A DNA stretch of 64,000 nucleotides from contig NZ_FOGL01000007.1 in NCBI RefSeq assembly GCF_900111195.1, positions 16,079 to 80,078 of the forward strand, written 5' to 3'. Numbering within the stretch: the stretch's first letter is position 1; every line of letters starts with the position of its first letter. The DNA comes from Gracilibacillus ureilyticus. Lineage in GTDB: Bacteria; Bacillota; Bacilli; Bacillales; Amphibacillaceae. Positions 54,487-63,277 of the stretch are shown here, piece by piece. The translations under genes were made by a program, and so were the position numbers. The notes beneath the pieces were generated by a model that had not been told where the DNA came from, ran no database searches, and saw nothing but the letters and a program-made list of their open reading frames with translations.

Positions 54487-55332
54487 TTATGTCATAATTG
54501 CAGAGACAATATCCTGTATATCTTGCATAAATACAATTGTTTTATCCTTATTTTCTTTTATACCAACTGGATGCGCTCTGTTAAATCGTATTAATGTTGC
54601 ATGATTATTTTGGTACGTCATTTGTTCAAATGGATAACGAATGATTCCAGGCGTATTAAACCCAACCCCCATTTCGAGAAAAGCTATTTTCTTGCCCTCG
54701 GTATTCTGTAGAAACTGATTGTATAATTGATGTGACTGATACCATTCTTCGTTTTGTACAAAGTTCTCATTGATTCTTAAATGTGGATCCATATTTCCAC
54801 CACAAATAGGGCATTTGGGGACTAGGTTTGAAGGTATTTTACAATCCTCTGTTTGATCAATCATTTCTCTTACCAATGTTTCATTATAATAAACGTTATC
54901 ATGGCATCTCTTCGCGCACTGTAGGTAACCATAATTACCCTGAACCTCAAACACTTTCTCATTAGGAAAACCAGACTTTTCAAACTGACTATCGACATTG
55001 GTAGTAATGACAAAGTATTCTTTTTCCTTCACTAGTTGGAATAGATCCTTGTAAAGGTTAGTTGCACCAAGTTCAAACCTGTTTACATAAATGTGTTTAG
55101 CCCAGTACGCCCACCGTTCCTCCTGTGTGGGAAAAGGGTAAAAACCGGAGGAATACATGTCAGTCAATCCATATTTTTTTATAAAAGGACTAAAGTTCTC
55201 AGTAAATCTTTTCCCGCTGTATTCAACCCCTGCAGCAGAAGATAGTCCAGATCCACCGCCTATTATTATATATTCCGCATTCTTTATAGCCAACTTAGCT
55301 TCCTTTATATTTGTCTTTAAAGTTTTATTCAT
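54487..55332 (-). CDS. Class M sirtuin (SirTM), predicted protein ADP-ribosyltransferase
   Basis: 281 residues. The NAD-binding GGGSGLSSAAGVEYSG opens a Rossmann fold; TTNVDSQFEKSGF and FEVQGNYGYLQC follow. Where deacetylase sirtuins have the catalytic His (HGN), this has Gln (QGN), the hallmark of SirTM enzymes that transfer ADP-ribose. Zinc cysteines lie in QCAKRC and CPICGG. In Staphylococcus and Streptococcus, SirTM modifies a lipoylated GcvH-like protein encoded next to it; neither GcvH-L nor a lipoate ligase is present here. First gene of the two-gene operon. Confidence 0.9.
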   Translation of the reverse strand: MNKTLKTNIKEAKLAIKNAEYIIIGGGSGLSSAAGVEYSGKRFTENFSPFIKKYGLTDMYSSGFYPFPTQEERWAYWAKHIYVNRFELGATNLYKDLFQLVKEKEYFVITTNVDSQFEKSGFPNEKVFEVQGNYGYLQCAKRCHDNVYYNETLVREMIDQTEDCKIPSNLVPKCPICGGNMDPHLRINENFVQNEEWYQSHQLYNQFLQNTEGKKIAFLEMGVGFNTPGIIRYPFEQMTYQNNHATLIRFNRAHPVGIKENKDKTIVFMQDIQDIVSAIMT

Positions 55333-55395
55333 AAATTCATCACCTGTATTAGAAATATTGAGAATAAAAATATGATGACCAAATTACTAGATAGA

Positions 55396-55432
55396 AAAAT
55401 GCCATTAGCATACGCACTAACGGCATTTTCAA
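55396..55432. terminator. Terminator between the oxidoreductase gene and SirTM
   Basis: AAAATGCC (55396-55403) pairs with GGCATTTT (55422-55429), with TTAG/CTAA pairing inside. Read on the minus strand a T-run follows, ending the oxidoreductase gene. Confidence 0.75.
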
Positions 55433-55447
55433 TTTTTTTACTACAGA

Positions 55448-56086
55448 TTATTCTGCTTCACCAACAACTGTAAATCGTTCATTTATATGTTGTGGATTTT
55501 CAATTTCATCCAATACAGCAATAGCATAATCAGCATAGCTTATATAGCTTTCACCTTTTGAGTTAACTAGAAGGTTATCTTTTCCTGATTGATACGAGCC
55601 AGTTCTTTTTCCGTCAGCATCGAATACTGCGGAAGGACTAATAAATGTCCATGTAATGTTTGAGGTTTCTTGTAGTTCTTGTAAGTTTCTTCCTTGACCT
55701 TTAGCAGTTGGAATAAATACGTCTGGAAATTCAGGTGTATCTATTAATGGAATTGTTTTATCCTCATCAACATAGAGACTTCCAGCTCCACCTACAATAA
55801 TTGCTCTTGTATCTGTTCCTTTTAATGCTTCAATTAAAGCATGTCCAGCGTCAACGTGAGGCTGTTCTTCACCTAAAGGAGCACCAAAGGCATTTACAAC
55901 TACATCAAATTCTTTCACATCATTCGATGTTAAATCTAAAATGTTTTTTTCAACAACAGAAATATTTTTTTCTCCTAACTTTGAAGCATCTCTTACAATT
56001 GCAGTTACTTCATGTCCACGATTAACTGCCTCTTTTAAAATAAGACTTCCAGCTTTACCACTTGCTCCAATAATACCTACTTTCAT
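55448..56086 (-). CDS. NAD(P)-binding oxidoreductase (YwnB/NmrA-like)
   Basis: 212 residues. N-terminal GIIGASGKAGSLILKEAVNR is the nucleotide-binding glycine loop (G-x-x-G-x-x-G) of atypical short-chain dehydrogenases; VVNAFGAP, IIVGGAGSLYVD and SPSAVFDADGKRTG follow the YwnB-like pattern. The substrate is unknown. It is divergent from an Rrf2 regulator, as ywnA-ywnB in B. subtilis, and two operator palindromes lie right before its start. GGAGGAGATAAA ribosome site. Confidence 0.88.
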   Translation of the reverse strand: MKVGIIGASGKAGSLILKEAVNRGHEVTAIVRDASKLGEKNISVVEKNILDLTSNDVKEFDVVVNAFGAPLGEEQPHVDAGHALIEALKGTDTRAIIVGGAGSLYVDEDKTIPLIDTPEFPDVFIPTAKGQGRNLQELQETSNITWTFISPSAVFDADGKRTGSYQSGKDNLLVNSKGESYISYADYAIAVLDEIENPQHINERFTVVGEAE

Positions 56087-56110
56087 TTTATCTCCTCCAA
56101 AATGTCATTT

Positions 56111-56146
56111 GTAACCATCAAGGTTACATGTAACTATCATAGTTAC
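56111..56146. promoter_or_regulatory. Two Rrf2-type operators before the oxidoreductase gene
   Basis: GTAACCATCAAGGTTAC (56111-56127) and GTAACTATCATAGTTAC (56130-56146) share the form GTAAC-N7-GTTAC with starts 19 bp apart. A third, slightly weaker copy lies before the regulator gene. Confidence 0.82.
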
Positions 56147-56210
56147 AATTGTAGTTTTTGTCAACACTTAAGATTTTTAAGTGAATAATCAAATTGGAAC
56201 AAACATAATT

Positions 56211-56227
56211 GTAATCATACAGGTTAC
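56211..56227. promoter_or_regulatory. Third Rrf2-type operator, before the regulator gene
   Basis: GTAATCATACAGGTTAC matches the GTAAC-N7-GTTAC form with one mismatch and lies 48 bp before the Rrf2 start, as expected for autorepression. Confidence 0.75.
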
Positions 56228-56274
56228 AAGTGTGTTATAATTATGTTGATAGAATTAATTGAAAAGGTGATAGA

Positions 56275-56709
56275 ATGTCCATTAGTAGTAGGTTTTCGGT
56301 AGCTATTCATATATTAGCGCTTCTTGAGATAAATAAAGAAGGGGTTTGCACGTCGGAGTACTTAGCTGGGAGTATCAATACAAATCCAGTTGTTGTTAGA
56401 AAAATAGTAGGTATGTTAAAAAAGGCAAATTTGGTAGAAGTACGCCCAGGGATTGCAGGAACGGAACTTGTAAAAGAGTTATCTGAAGTTACACTATTTG
56501 ACGTCTATAAAGCAGTGAATGTTGTAAATGAAAAAGAGCTGTTTTCTATTCATGATAATCCAAATCCTGAATGTCCTGTAGGTAGAAATATCCAAGATAC
56601 AATTGAACCATTTTTTATAGCGGCGCAAGTAGCGATGGAAGAGGTATTAAAAAGTCATACTTTAAAAAATATTGTGCAAGACATCGTAACTAAAGAAGAG
56701 ATGTATTGA
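56275..56709 (+). CDS. Rrf2-family transcriptional regulator (YwnA-like)
   Basis: 144 residues. HTH: SSRFSVAIHILALLEINKE, CTSEYLAGSINTNPVVVRKI and a wing LVEVRPGIAGTEL. There is only one cysteine beyond the HTH (PECPVG, about residue 102), so no three-Cys iron-sulfur site; YwnA-type members sense by other means. Probably represses itself and the divergent oxidoreductase gene. Start after AAAAGGTGATAGA. Confidence 0.9.
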   Translation: MSISSRFSVAIHILALLEINKEGVCTSEYLAGSINTNPVVVRKIVGMLKKANLVEVRPGIAGTELVKELSEVTLFDVYKAVNVVNEKELFSIHDNPNPECPVGRNIQDTIEPFFIAAQVAMEEVLKSHTLKNIVQDIVTKEEMY

Positions 56710-56959
56710 AAATGCAGATATATAGTTAAAGATATGCTTCTTTAGTTTGGATATAATTACATGTTATATCAGCCTTATTTTTTCACTAGGTTATTGCTTT
56801 GATTCTGCTATTTTTGGTTTAATAATCCATTAACAAGCTTTAACAGATTTTATATAATTTGATAAGTGATTATTTTTGTATTATATGTCTTTTATTCCCG
56901 TTTACATGGCAAAATGAATTTACCCTAGAACTGAATCAAATTGATAAATATTATTAAAA

Positions 56960-56988
56960 AGGACATCCTATACTATACTGGATGTCCT
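56960..56988 (+). terminator. Terminator in the 56.7-57.1 kb gap
   Basis: AGGACATCC (56960-56968) and GGATGTCCT (56980-56988) are exact complements followed by AATTTAT. The remaining gap 56710-57097 is AT-rich; a short open stretch on the minus strand after the TcpC stop may be a gene remnant. Confidence 0.7.
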
Positions 56989-57097
56989 AATTTATAAGAG
57001 ATATTCGAATTATAGTGTAGCGATAATTAAAGTTTACTAAGCCACCAATAGTTCATCATCGTTGAACCAATGGCGAGTTTGAAATGTGCAAATTGTT

Positions 57098-58009
57098 TTA
57101 TTCTATAATAATCCAATTTGTATCTTTTTCAACAGTTAGTACGTATTGAGAAATTGATATTTTTTTAGTCACTTCATCTAGGTACTTGACGGCCACCCAG
57201 ACTTGCATTTGGTTCTCTGACTGTTGGAATATAGGGTTAATCAATTCTGAAAATGTATAGTCTTTATTAATTGAAGGTAAGGCATTGTTTTTTACATAAT
57301 AAGTAAGTTCTTTATCAGTAGCGGTTGGATAAAATGCAAAGAATGTCTCCAAAAACTCTGTTATCTCCTGTACAGTATTAGAATCGACTGTGCCATTACT
57401 CTCAGGTTGTTGTGGCTCATAATCTGATTTATTTGGTGCACCCCATAAAGTAGGATTTTGTGTAATTACTAAATTTCCTACATTATCTTGATGGAGCAAA
57501 ATTCGATAGGTGGAATGAATCGTTTCACTATTTTTTTCTTCAGTAATTTTTTGTTCTACTGAATAAACAACCGCATAGGTATCATCATCTTCTTGTAATA
57601 CCGACCAAATATCAATATCACTCACACTAGAACTAGTGGGAATATCTGCTCTTACTGTATCAGTATTTAAAGCTTGCAATTCCTCTGTTAGATAATGGCT
57701 TAGTTTTTCCTCACGTTGTTCAATAGACTCTTTATTATTTTGCCACGTATAGTAATCTTTCACAAAGTTTTTCGTGAAGCTTTCAATTGCACTAGTATCA
57801 ACAAGTTTTGTTTCAATGACTTCTTTTTCATGAACTGTGTGCTGATCAATTGCCGTAAAGTTCTTATATATCCCAAAGACAAGGCTACTAATTAATACAA
57901 TCCATAAACCAATAACTGATTTCTTACTTATGCCAACACTTTTTACTTTTGGTTTAGTAAATTTTGTTTTAATTATTTGTTTTTCTTTTTTTCTAAAGAT
58001 GTTTTTCAT
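57098..58009 (-). CDS. TcpC/Tn916 Orf13-like conjugal transfer protein
   Basis: 303 residues: basic cytosolic N-terminus, one membrane helix (about 30-48: VIGLWIVLISSLVFGIY) and two NTF2-like extracellular domains (about 70-190 and 210-303), the TcpC layout of the conjugation channel. It is the only conjugation-machinery gene left. Its ATG (58009) lies 43 bp from the IS66 left end, so its upstream partners have been lost. Confidence 0.85.
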   Translation of the reverse strand: MKNIFRKKEKQIIKTKFTKPKVKSVGISKKSVIGLWIVLISSLVFGIYKNFTAIDQHTVHEKEVIETKLVDTSAIESFTKNFVKDYYTWQNNKESIEQREEKLSHYLTEELQALNTDTVRADIPTSSSVSDIDIWSVLQEDDDTYAVVYSVEQKITEEKNSETIHSTYRILLHQDNVGNLVITQNPTLWGAPNKSDYEPQQPESNGTVDSNTVQEITEFLETFFAFYPTATDKELTYYVKNNALPSINKDYTFSELINPIFQQSENQMQVWVAVKYLDEVTKKISISQYVLTVEKDTNWIIIE

Positions 58010-58137
58010 TTATTCCAACCCTTTCTATTGTTTAATACGCCCAGCTCCAATTGTAAGCGTCAAATAATGTACACCTTCTATCATCATTCAAAGCGTGAAA
58101 TAATGTCATTATAATAAATCTTGTAGGAGGTTATGCT

Positions 58138-58446
58138 ATGACATTATCAGATAAACAAATAGAATGGGAAGCTCGTATGAAGGAATGGAAAGAGAGTGGG
58201 CTTAGTGCAGCCCAATGGTGCAGAGAACACGATGTTAATCTTCATCAAATGTATTACTGGAAGCGAAGGTTCCAACAAGAAAGCATGGACACAAAAGAAA
58301 CGAATTGGCTTCCTGTACAGGTTACAGAAAGTTCACCAACCATAAAAAGCAGTCCTATTTTTATTCATGTACATGATTACGCAGTAGAAGTTCCTATTGG
58401 TGCTGATCCCACTCAAGTAGCTGAAATCCTTCGTGTAATTTCATAA
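58138..58446 (+). CDS. tnpA: IS66 TnpA (HTH accessory protein)
   Basis: 102 residues; N-terminal HTH region WEARMKEWKESGLSAAQWCR, then LHQMYYWKRRFQQE, typical of IS66 OrfA. Required with TnpB for IS66 transposition in known elements. AGGAGGTTATGCT before the ATG; tnpB starts 4 nt after its stop. Confidence 0.92.
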   Translation: MTLSDKQIEWEARMKEWKESGLSAAQWCREHDVNLHQMYYWKRRFQQESMDTKETNWLPVQVTESSPTIKSSPIFIHVHDYAVEVPIGADPTQVAEILRVIS

Positions 58447-58449
58447 ATT

Positions 58450-58806
58450 ATGCTACATAATAGAAGTTACGATCAGGTTTACTTAGCAAAAGGAAATACT
58501 GACCTGCGGAAATCAATAGATGGACTAGCTGTCATTGTTCAAGAAAGTTTTGATCTCGATCCATTCTCACCATGTTTATTTGTATTCTGTAATCGTAAAC
58601 GTGATAAATTGAAGATATTAGAATGGGAATTTAACGGTTTTTGGCTTCATTACCGACGATTAGAACGTGGAAAGTTTCATTGGCCTTCTGGTGAGAAAGC
58701 CGAGGCCATGTCCATTAGTCACCGCCAACTTCGTTGGCTACTAGATGGTTTACCTATTCATCAACAACATGCACATCACGAAGTAAAAGCACGAACTATT
58801 TTATAA
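58450..58806 (+). CDS. tnpB: IS66 TnpB (accessory protein)
   Basis: 118 residues with the family core KGNTDLRKSIDGLAVIVQE, LFVFCNRKRDKLKILEWE and FHWPSGEKAEAMSISHRQL. Full length and intact. Confidence 0.93.
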   Translation: MLHNRSYDQVYLAKGNTDLRKSIDGLAVIVQESFDLDPFSPCLFVFCNRKRDKLKILEWEFNGFWLHYRRLERGKFHWPSGEKAEAMSISHRQLRWLLDGLPIHQQHAHHEVKARTIL

Positions 58807-58871
58807 GATAATCGTAAATAAATAGAAGAATCCGACTAGTCAATTCGGGTTCTTTTTCGTATACTTATCAT

Positions 58872-60446
58872 ATGAAGAATTCATCCACTAACCCAGAATC
58901 AATTGAATACTTTAAAGAGCGTGCCGAAAAGCTTGAAATGGAAAAGGAAGAGTTAGAGGCTAAATTAAAATGGTATGAGGAGCAATTTCGCTTAAGCCAA
59001 CAACGTAGATTTGGTGCTTCTAGTGAGAAGTCCAATTCTGACCAACTATCCCTTTTCAATGAAGCAGAAGATACAGCTAATCAAGCAGCAGAGGAACCTA
59101 CGGTTGAAACTATTACGTATCAACGAAAAAAGCAAAAAGGTCAACGTGACGCAAAGCTAGAAGACTTGCCTACAGAAACGATAGAGTATCGTTTATCCGA
59201 AGAAGAGCAGGTTTGTTCGTGTTGCGGTGGAAAGCTACACGAAATGAGTCAACAAGTAAGAAAAGAATTAAAAGTGATTCCAGCTCAAGTAAAAGTAGTG
59301 GAGCACGTTAAACACATTTATAGTTGCCGCCATTGTGAAAAGCATGAGATAGAGACACCGATCGTATCAGCGACAATGCCACAATCGGTATTCCCTGGAA
59401 GCTTAGCTTCGCCATCAGCGATGGCCTATATTATGTCGCAAAAGTATGTGGAAGGATTGCCACTCTATCGACAAGAGAAAAATCTTGAGCGATTCGGCAT
59501 TTCTATTCCGCGTCAGACACTAAGTAATTGGATTTTACATGGTGCTCATACATGGCTAGAACTCATCTACAATGAAATGCATGACCACCTTTTACAGCTT
59601 GATATCGCTCATGCAGATGAGACTACCTTGCAAGTTTTATCTGAACCAGGAAGACCAGCAAAATCCAATTCATACATGTGGTTATACCGATCTGGTCATA
59701 CCGATAATCCCATTGTTTTAAATGATTATCAACAAACCAAAGCCGCCAAACATCCACGACGTTTTCTGGATGGGTTTCAAGGATTACTACATGTTGATGG
59801 GTATCCAGGTTATAATGGATTACCCAATGTCACATTGATTGGATGCTGGTCGCATGCACGTCGAATTTTTCGGGAAGCTTTAACAGCATTACCTGAAACA
59901 GCGACTACCACTCAGACGAAAGCACAAGAAGGATTAGCCTTCTGTAATAAACTTTTTGATATTGAACGGGAACTAAAGGACGAAAGTCCAGACGAACGGT
60001 ATGAAAAACGTTTAGAACGCAGTCAGCCAGTGCTGGATGCTTTTTCCGCATGGCTTCGTGAACAAACGCCACGTGTGTTGCCAAAAAGTGCGCTAGGAAA
60101 AGCGATCAAATATTGTCGTAACCAATGGGAACAGTTAGAAGCCTTTCTGACAGACGGGCGTTCGGAGATAGATAATAATCGTGCGGAGAGATCTATCAAG
60201 CCATTCGTGATGGGCCGCAAGGCCTGGCTTTTCAGCAATACAATGAAAGGTGCAAAAGCTAGTGCCATTACATATAGTATTGTGGAGACAGCAAAGGAAA
60301 ATGGATTAAATCCATTTCATTATCTATGTTATCTTTTTGAGAAGCTTCCCAACATGGATACGACAGATAAAGTAAAGTTAAATCAACTTCTGCCATGGTC
60401 ACCAACAATTCCTGAAGAATGTCGTGTACCAAATAAATCTAAATAA
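58872..60446 (+). CDS. tnpC: IS66 TnpC transposase
   Basis: 524 residues. An N-terminal leucine-zipper-like region (8-45), a zinc-finger-like CSCCGG and CRHC, and the DDE core: Asp in AHADETTLQV, Asp in LHVDGYPGYNG and Glu in DNNRAERSIKPFVMGRKAW. No frameshift or stop, so the IS may be active. Confidence 0.95.
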   Translation: MKNSSTNPESIEYFKERAEKLEMEKEELEAKLKWYEEQFRLSQQRRFGASSEKSNSDQLSLFNEAEDTANQAAEEPTVETITYQRKKQKGQRDAKLEDLPTETIEYRLSEEEQVCSCCGGKLHEMSQQVRKELKVIPAQVKVVEHVKHIYSCRHCEKHEIETPIVSATMPQSVFPGSLASPSAMAYIMSQKYVEGLPLYRQEKNLERFGISIPRQTLSNWILHGAHTWLELIYNEMHDHLLQLDIAHADETTLQVLSEPGRPAKSNSYMWLYRSGHTDNPIVLNDYQQTKAAKHPRRFLDGFQGLLHVDGYPGYNGLPNVTLIGCWSHARRIFREALTALPETATTTQTKAQEGLAFCNKLFDIERELKDESPDERYEKRLERSQPVLDAFSAWLREQTPRVLPKSALGKAIKYCRNQWEQLEAFLTDGRSEIDNNRAERSIKPFVMGRKAWLFSNTMKGAKASAITYSIVETAKENGLNPFHYLCYLFEKLPNMDTTDKVKLNQLLPWSPTIPEECRVPNKSK

Positions 60447-60483
60447 AGCATAACATTAGTCCACATCTAGAAATAGGTGTGGA

Positions 60484-62118
60484 CTATTTTACGCTTACCA
60501 TTGAGGTATTATTTGAGTAGTCAAATTCATCTAAATTTGTATTGTATTCAAATGGATAACATGCTTTAAAGCTATTTTTCTTCTTATTACCATTTTCATT
60601 TTTCTTTCTTCGCATTGGGTCTAAATCAGTAATACAAGAAATTTTACGATCAATAGTCCCTTTATTATTGCTATCAAATAAATGTAAGAAATGTTCGAAA
60701 TATCTCCCGCCTACATTTATTACCGCGACATGATGCTTTTCTAAAGGTTTATTTAAGTAGTCCGCAAATACATATAATAATAATTGTTCAGCTATTCCTT
60801 CAACAAATATTATTTTTTCTGCAAACAACATGTTTGATTTAGTAGCATCTAAGAAACGTTGCACGTATTTCTTACTTTTAATCTTATTTTCACCAAAAAC
60901 TTTTCCTGGATAACTAACATTTCTTTTATTATTATTTGTATATAGGCAAATAATATCATCAAGATCTGTTGCTGATGAGATATGTGTCGAATGAGAGGTT
61001 ATGAATATCTGTTTTACCTTTCTATTATTAATGTTATTTTTTAAGAATTTAATGAATTCATTTTGCATAGTAGGATGTAAATGTGCTTCTGGTTCTTCAA
61101 TAGCTAATATAGGAAACACTTTCGCATTACTACCTAAGAATTTTCCATCAGAATCCACCTGCATTTTGGCCAGTAATAAAGCCATAAAAATTAAATTGTT
61201 ATAACCTAACCCATTATGAGTTATTGGTATTGTCAATCCCGTTTCTTGCTTAACTATTAATTGCAACACAGAATAAATTTCACTTTCAGTAATATTGCCT
61301 TCAAAATCTGGTGTTGATTTATCGTAAGACGCACCAATCCCATCTGTATAAGATAGAATTTCTTTATTTCCACTATCTAATCTTTCTTGAATTGTTTTGA
61401 TCAGCTCATGTGAGTTGGTAGAAAAAATATCTTTTCTTTCTTGTAGTTTCCTTTTCTGTTCTTCTTCTGTAATACTTTTGTCAGACTTTATATCGTAATC
61501 TATAAAAAAGTCTATTACATTTTTTAATAAAGTGTTTTTTCCACTAAACATATCCCGTTCTACATCTCGTATTGCATCTAAAAACTGAAAGTCAAATTTA
61601 TTTATACTATCATTGTCTACAGGGGATTGATTTTCTGGATTACCTACCCAAGTTTTATTAATGTATAACCTAATAAATTGACTTCTAATTATATTCCATA
61701 TTTCTTCCGTAGAGCGTGCCTTGCTTACTATATTAATATAGTTCTTTTCTTCGGAAATTGGTAAGAAGAATTCATATTGTATCTTAGCTTCATAAGGCTC
61801 TTTTAGTCTGGTTAACCAGTTGCTTACTGTGACTAATTCATCTGTCATCAAATTTTCATTTTCTGACTGCGTTATACGAACTGAAATTACTATCTTTGGA
61901 GATTCCCTTTTTAAAGATTCTATTGTTAAGGAGTTGTTAAAATCTTCTACGGATAGTTGTTTTCTGACTGAGCTATCAAATATTATAGCCAAAGCGCGCA
62001 ATAAATTTGATTTACCAGAATTATTGTGACCGATTAATACATTGATACCCTCATGAAATTCGACATTAATATTATCGAAACTCCTAAAGTTTTTAATTTC
62101 GATTCCAGAAATATACAT
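60484..62118 (-). pseudogene. OLD-family ATPase/Toprim nuclease, 3' end cut off by IS66
   Basis: 544 codons. The N-terminal ABC-type ATPase has Walker A GHNNSGKSNLLRAL (about 32-45), Walker B FPILAIEEPEAHLHPTMQ and ITSHSTHI. The Toprim domain begins with IIFVEGIAEQLLLYVF and TDLDPMRRKK. The last codons (GTA-AGC-GTA-AAA-TAG) are the IS66 inverted repeat itself, so the true C-terminus is missing. OLD nucleases such as GajA act in phage defence; the partner gene that would follow has been lost, so the system cannot be named. GGAGGAATAAA before the ATG. Confidence 0.88.
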
Positions 62119-62366
62119 TTTATTCCTCCATTTACTAAAAGTTAATTACTAATTATTCCCTTCTTTCGATCTATTATCGTATAGTATTAGGTAATATTCA
62201 ATTAGAGTGAGGTCGATAAATTTTTTTTAGAAAGTTTGGGTTTAGAGTTTAAAACAATAAGTGAAATATGAACAATAGTACACAAGTGTATTAATAGACA
62301 GTTTTATCATCATGCTAATCAATATGTTATAATTAATAATAGATAATATTAGCAAGGAGTTAAATT

Positions 62367-63083
62367 ATGTTTAAAACTAAGGGAGATAGACTGGAATCAT
62401 TGATTCAATACGTTTATCAAGTACTATCAGATTCTGCTAATAAAGATATTGAAGTCAAGAACAAGCACAATATAGTTGGTAAATCAGGTGTAATACATAA
62501 TATAGATGTCTATTACCAATTTGAGCTAAATGGTATCACTCATAAAGTAATATTTGAGTGCAAGAATTGGAATAGTAAAGTCTCCAAAGAAAAAGTATTA
62601 GCTTTAAAATCAATTTTAGAAGATATTCCTAATTCAGTAGGTGTAATGGTAGCCCCTAAAGGCTATCAAAGTGGAGCCAATAAGTTTGCTGAACATCACG
62701 GAATCGAATTGATTTCTGGAAGTGAAGAGTCTTTACTTGCCGCAGTAATTCAGAAGCGCTTACAGGTGGTGCTACCTGACGAATCAGTCATTGGTGAACC
62801 TTTTTATTGCTTAATGGAAAAAGGAGATAGTGGACAGGTAACTGGTACATATATTCGAAATATAGATGTAAATGGTAAGCCGTTTTTGATTTTATATTTT
62901 TCTAAAAAAGAAGCAGAAGAGAGTGGTACAAATTTTAATTCGGTCGTTAGAGGTATAGATAAAAAACATCTTACAATACTATGTGATTATAGCGACAACT
63001 TAGGGTTAAATTTAGCTATAAAACAATTCATGAGTGATGTACTTGGAGTAGAATCTAAACTTATAAGAGACTTTTTTCTTTAA
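62367..63083 (+). CDS. Mrr-like restriction endonuclease-fold protein
   Basis: 238 residues. The Mrr_cat fold spans about 5-130: GDRLESLIQYVYQVLSDS, Asp in NIDVYYQFEL, catalytic VIFECKNWNSKVSKEKV (E-x-K) and a final GVMVAPKGYQSGANKFAE helix. A C-terminal domain of about 100 residues is not recognised. Predicted to cleave DNA, perhaps modified DNA as Mrr does. Divergent from the OLD gene across a 248-bp gap, and last gene before the right end of the element; together they look like a defence locus. AAGGAGTTAAATT before the ATG. Confidence 0.85.
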   Translation: MFKTKGDRLESLIQYVYQVLSDSANKDIEVKNKHNIVGKSGVIHNIDVYYQFELNGITHKVIFECKNWNSKVSKEKVLALKSILEDIPNSVGVMVAPKGYQSGANKFAEHHGIELISGSEESLLAAVIQKRLQVVLPDESVIGEPFYCLMEKGDSGQVTGTYIRNIDVNGKPFLILYFSKKEAEESGTNFNSVVRGIDKKHLTILCDYSDNLGLNLAIKQFMSDVLGVESKLIRDFFL

Positions 63084-63090
63084 CCAAAAA

Positions 63091-63112
63091 AGACGCTTCA
63101 ATTGAAACGTCT
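63091..63112. terminator. Terminator after the Mrr-like gene
   Basis: AGACG-C-TTCAATTGAA-A-CGTCT is a 22-bp near-perfect palindrome followed by CTTGT; a run of A precedes it. Confidence 0.7.
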
Positions 63113-63166
63113 CTTGTAAAAGATATCAAATTTTATAGTTATAACTCTAAATTGTGATTTGCATTT

Positions 63167-63188
63167 ATTGCATTAAAATTGCATTATT
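63167..63188. repeat. Putative integrase arm sites, right end
   Basis: ATTGCATT-AAA-ATTGCATTATT matches the left-end block (50511-50532) at 19 of 22 positions and in the same orientation, 90 bp inside attR. Confidence 0.65.
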
Positions 63189-63277
63189 TTAATTTTTTAT
63201 ATCAATTTATATAGATTGATACTTCTTTAAAAACCTTTATAATCAATGATATTGCTCTATATCAAGCACCGTGAAAG

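Larger units (their letters stand above)
58053..60498 (+). mobile_element. Complete IS66-family insertion sequence
   Basis: Terminal inverted repeats: left GTAAGCGTCAAATAATGTACACC (58053-58075, quoted in parts GTAAGCGT/ACACC) against the complement of right 60476-60498, with 20 of 23 positions shared by eye. Three intact genes tnpA-tnpB-tnpC are inside. The flanking octamers CTCCAATT and CATTGAGG differ, so the usual 8-bp target duplication is missing, consistent with a deletion next to the IS after insertion. Confidence 0.92.

Noticed and set aside
58027-60498. IS66 8-bp target-site duplication
   Set aside because: The octamers next to the two inverted repeats (CTCCAATT and CATTGAGG) do not match.
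60484-62118. Gabija system (GajA) assignment
   Set aside because: The OLD/Toprim layout fits GajA loosely, but no UvrD-like GajB gene is present and the gene is truncated, so a specific system name is not supportable.
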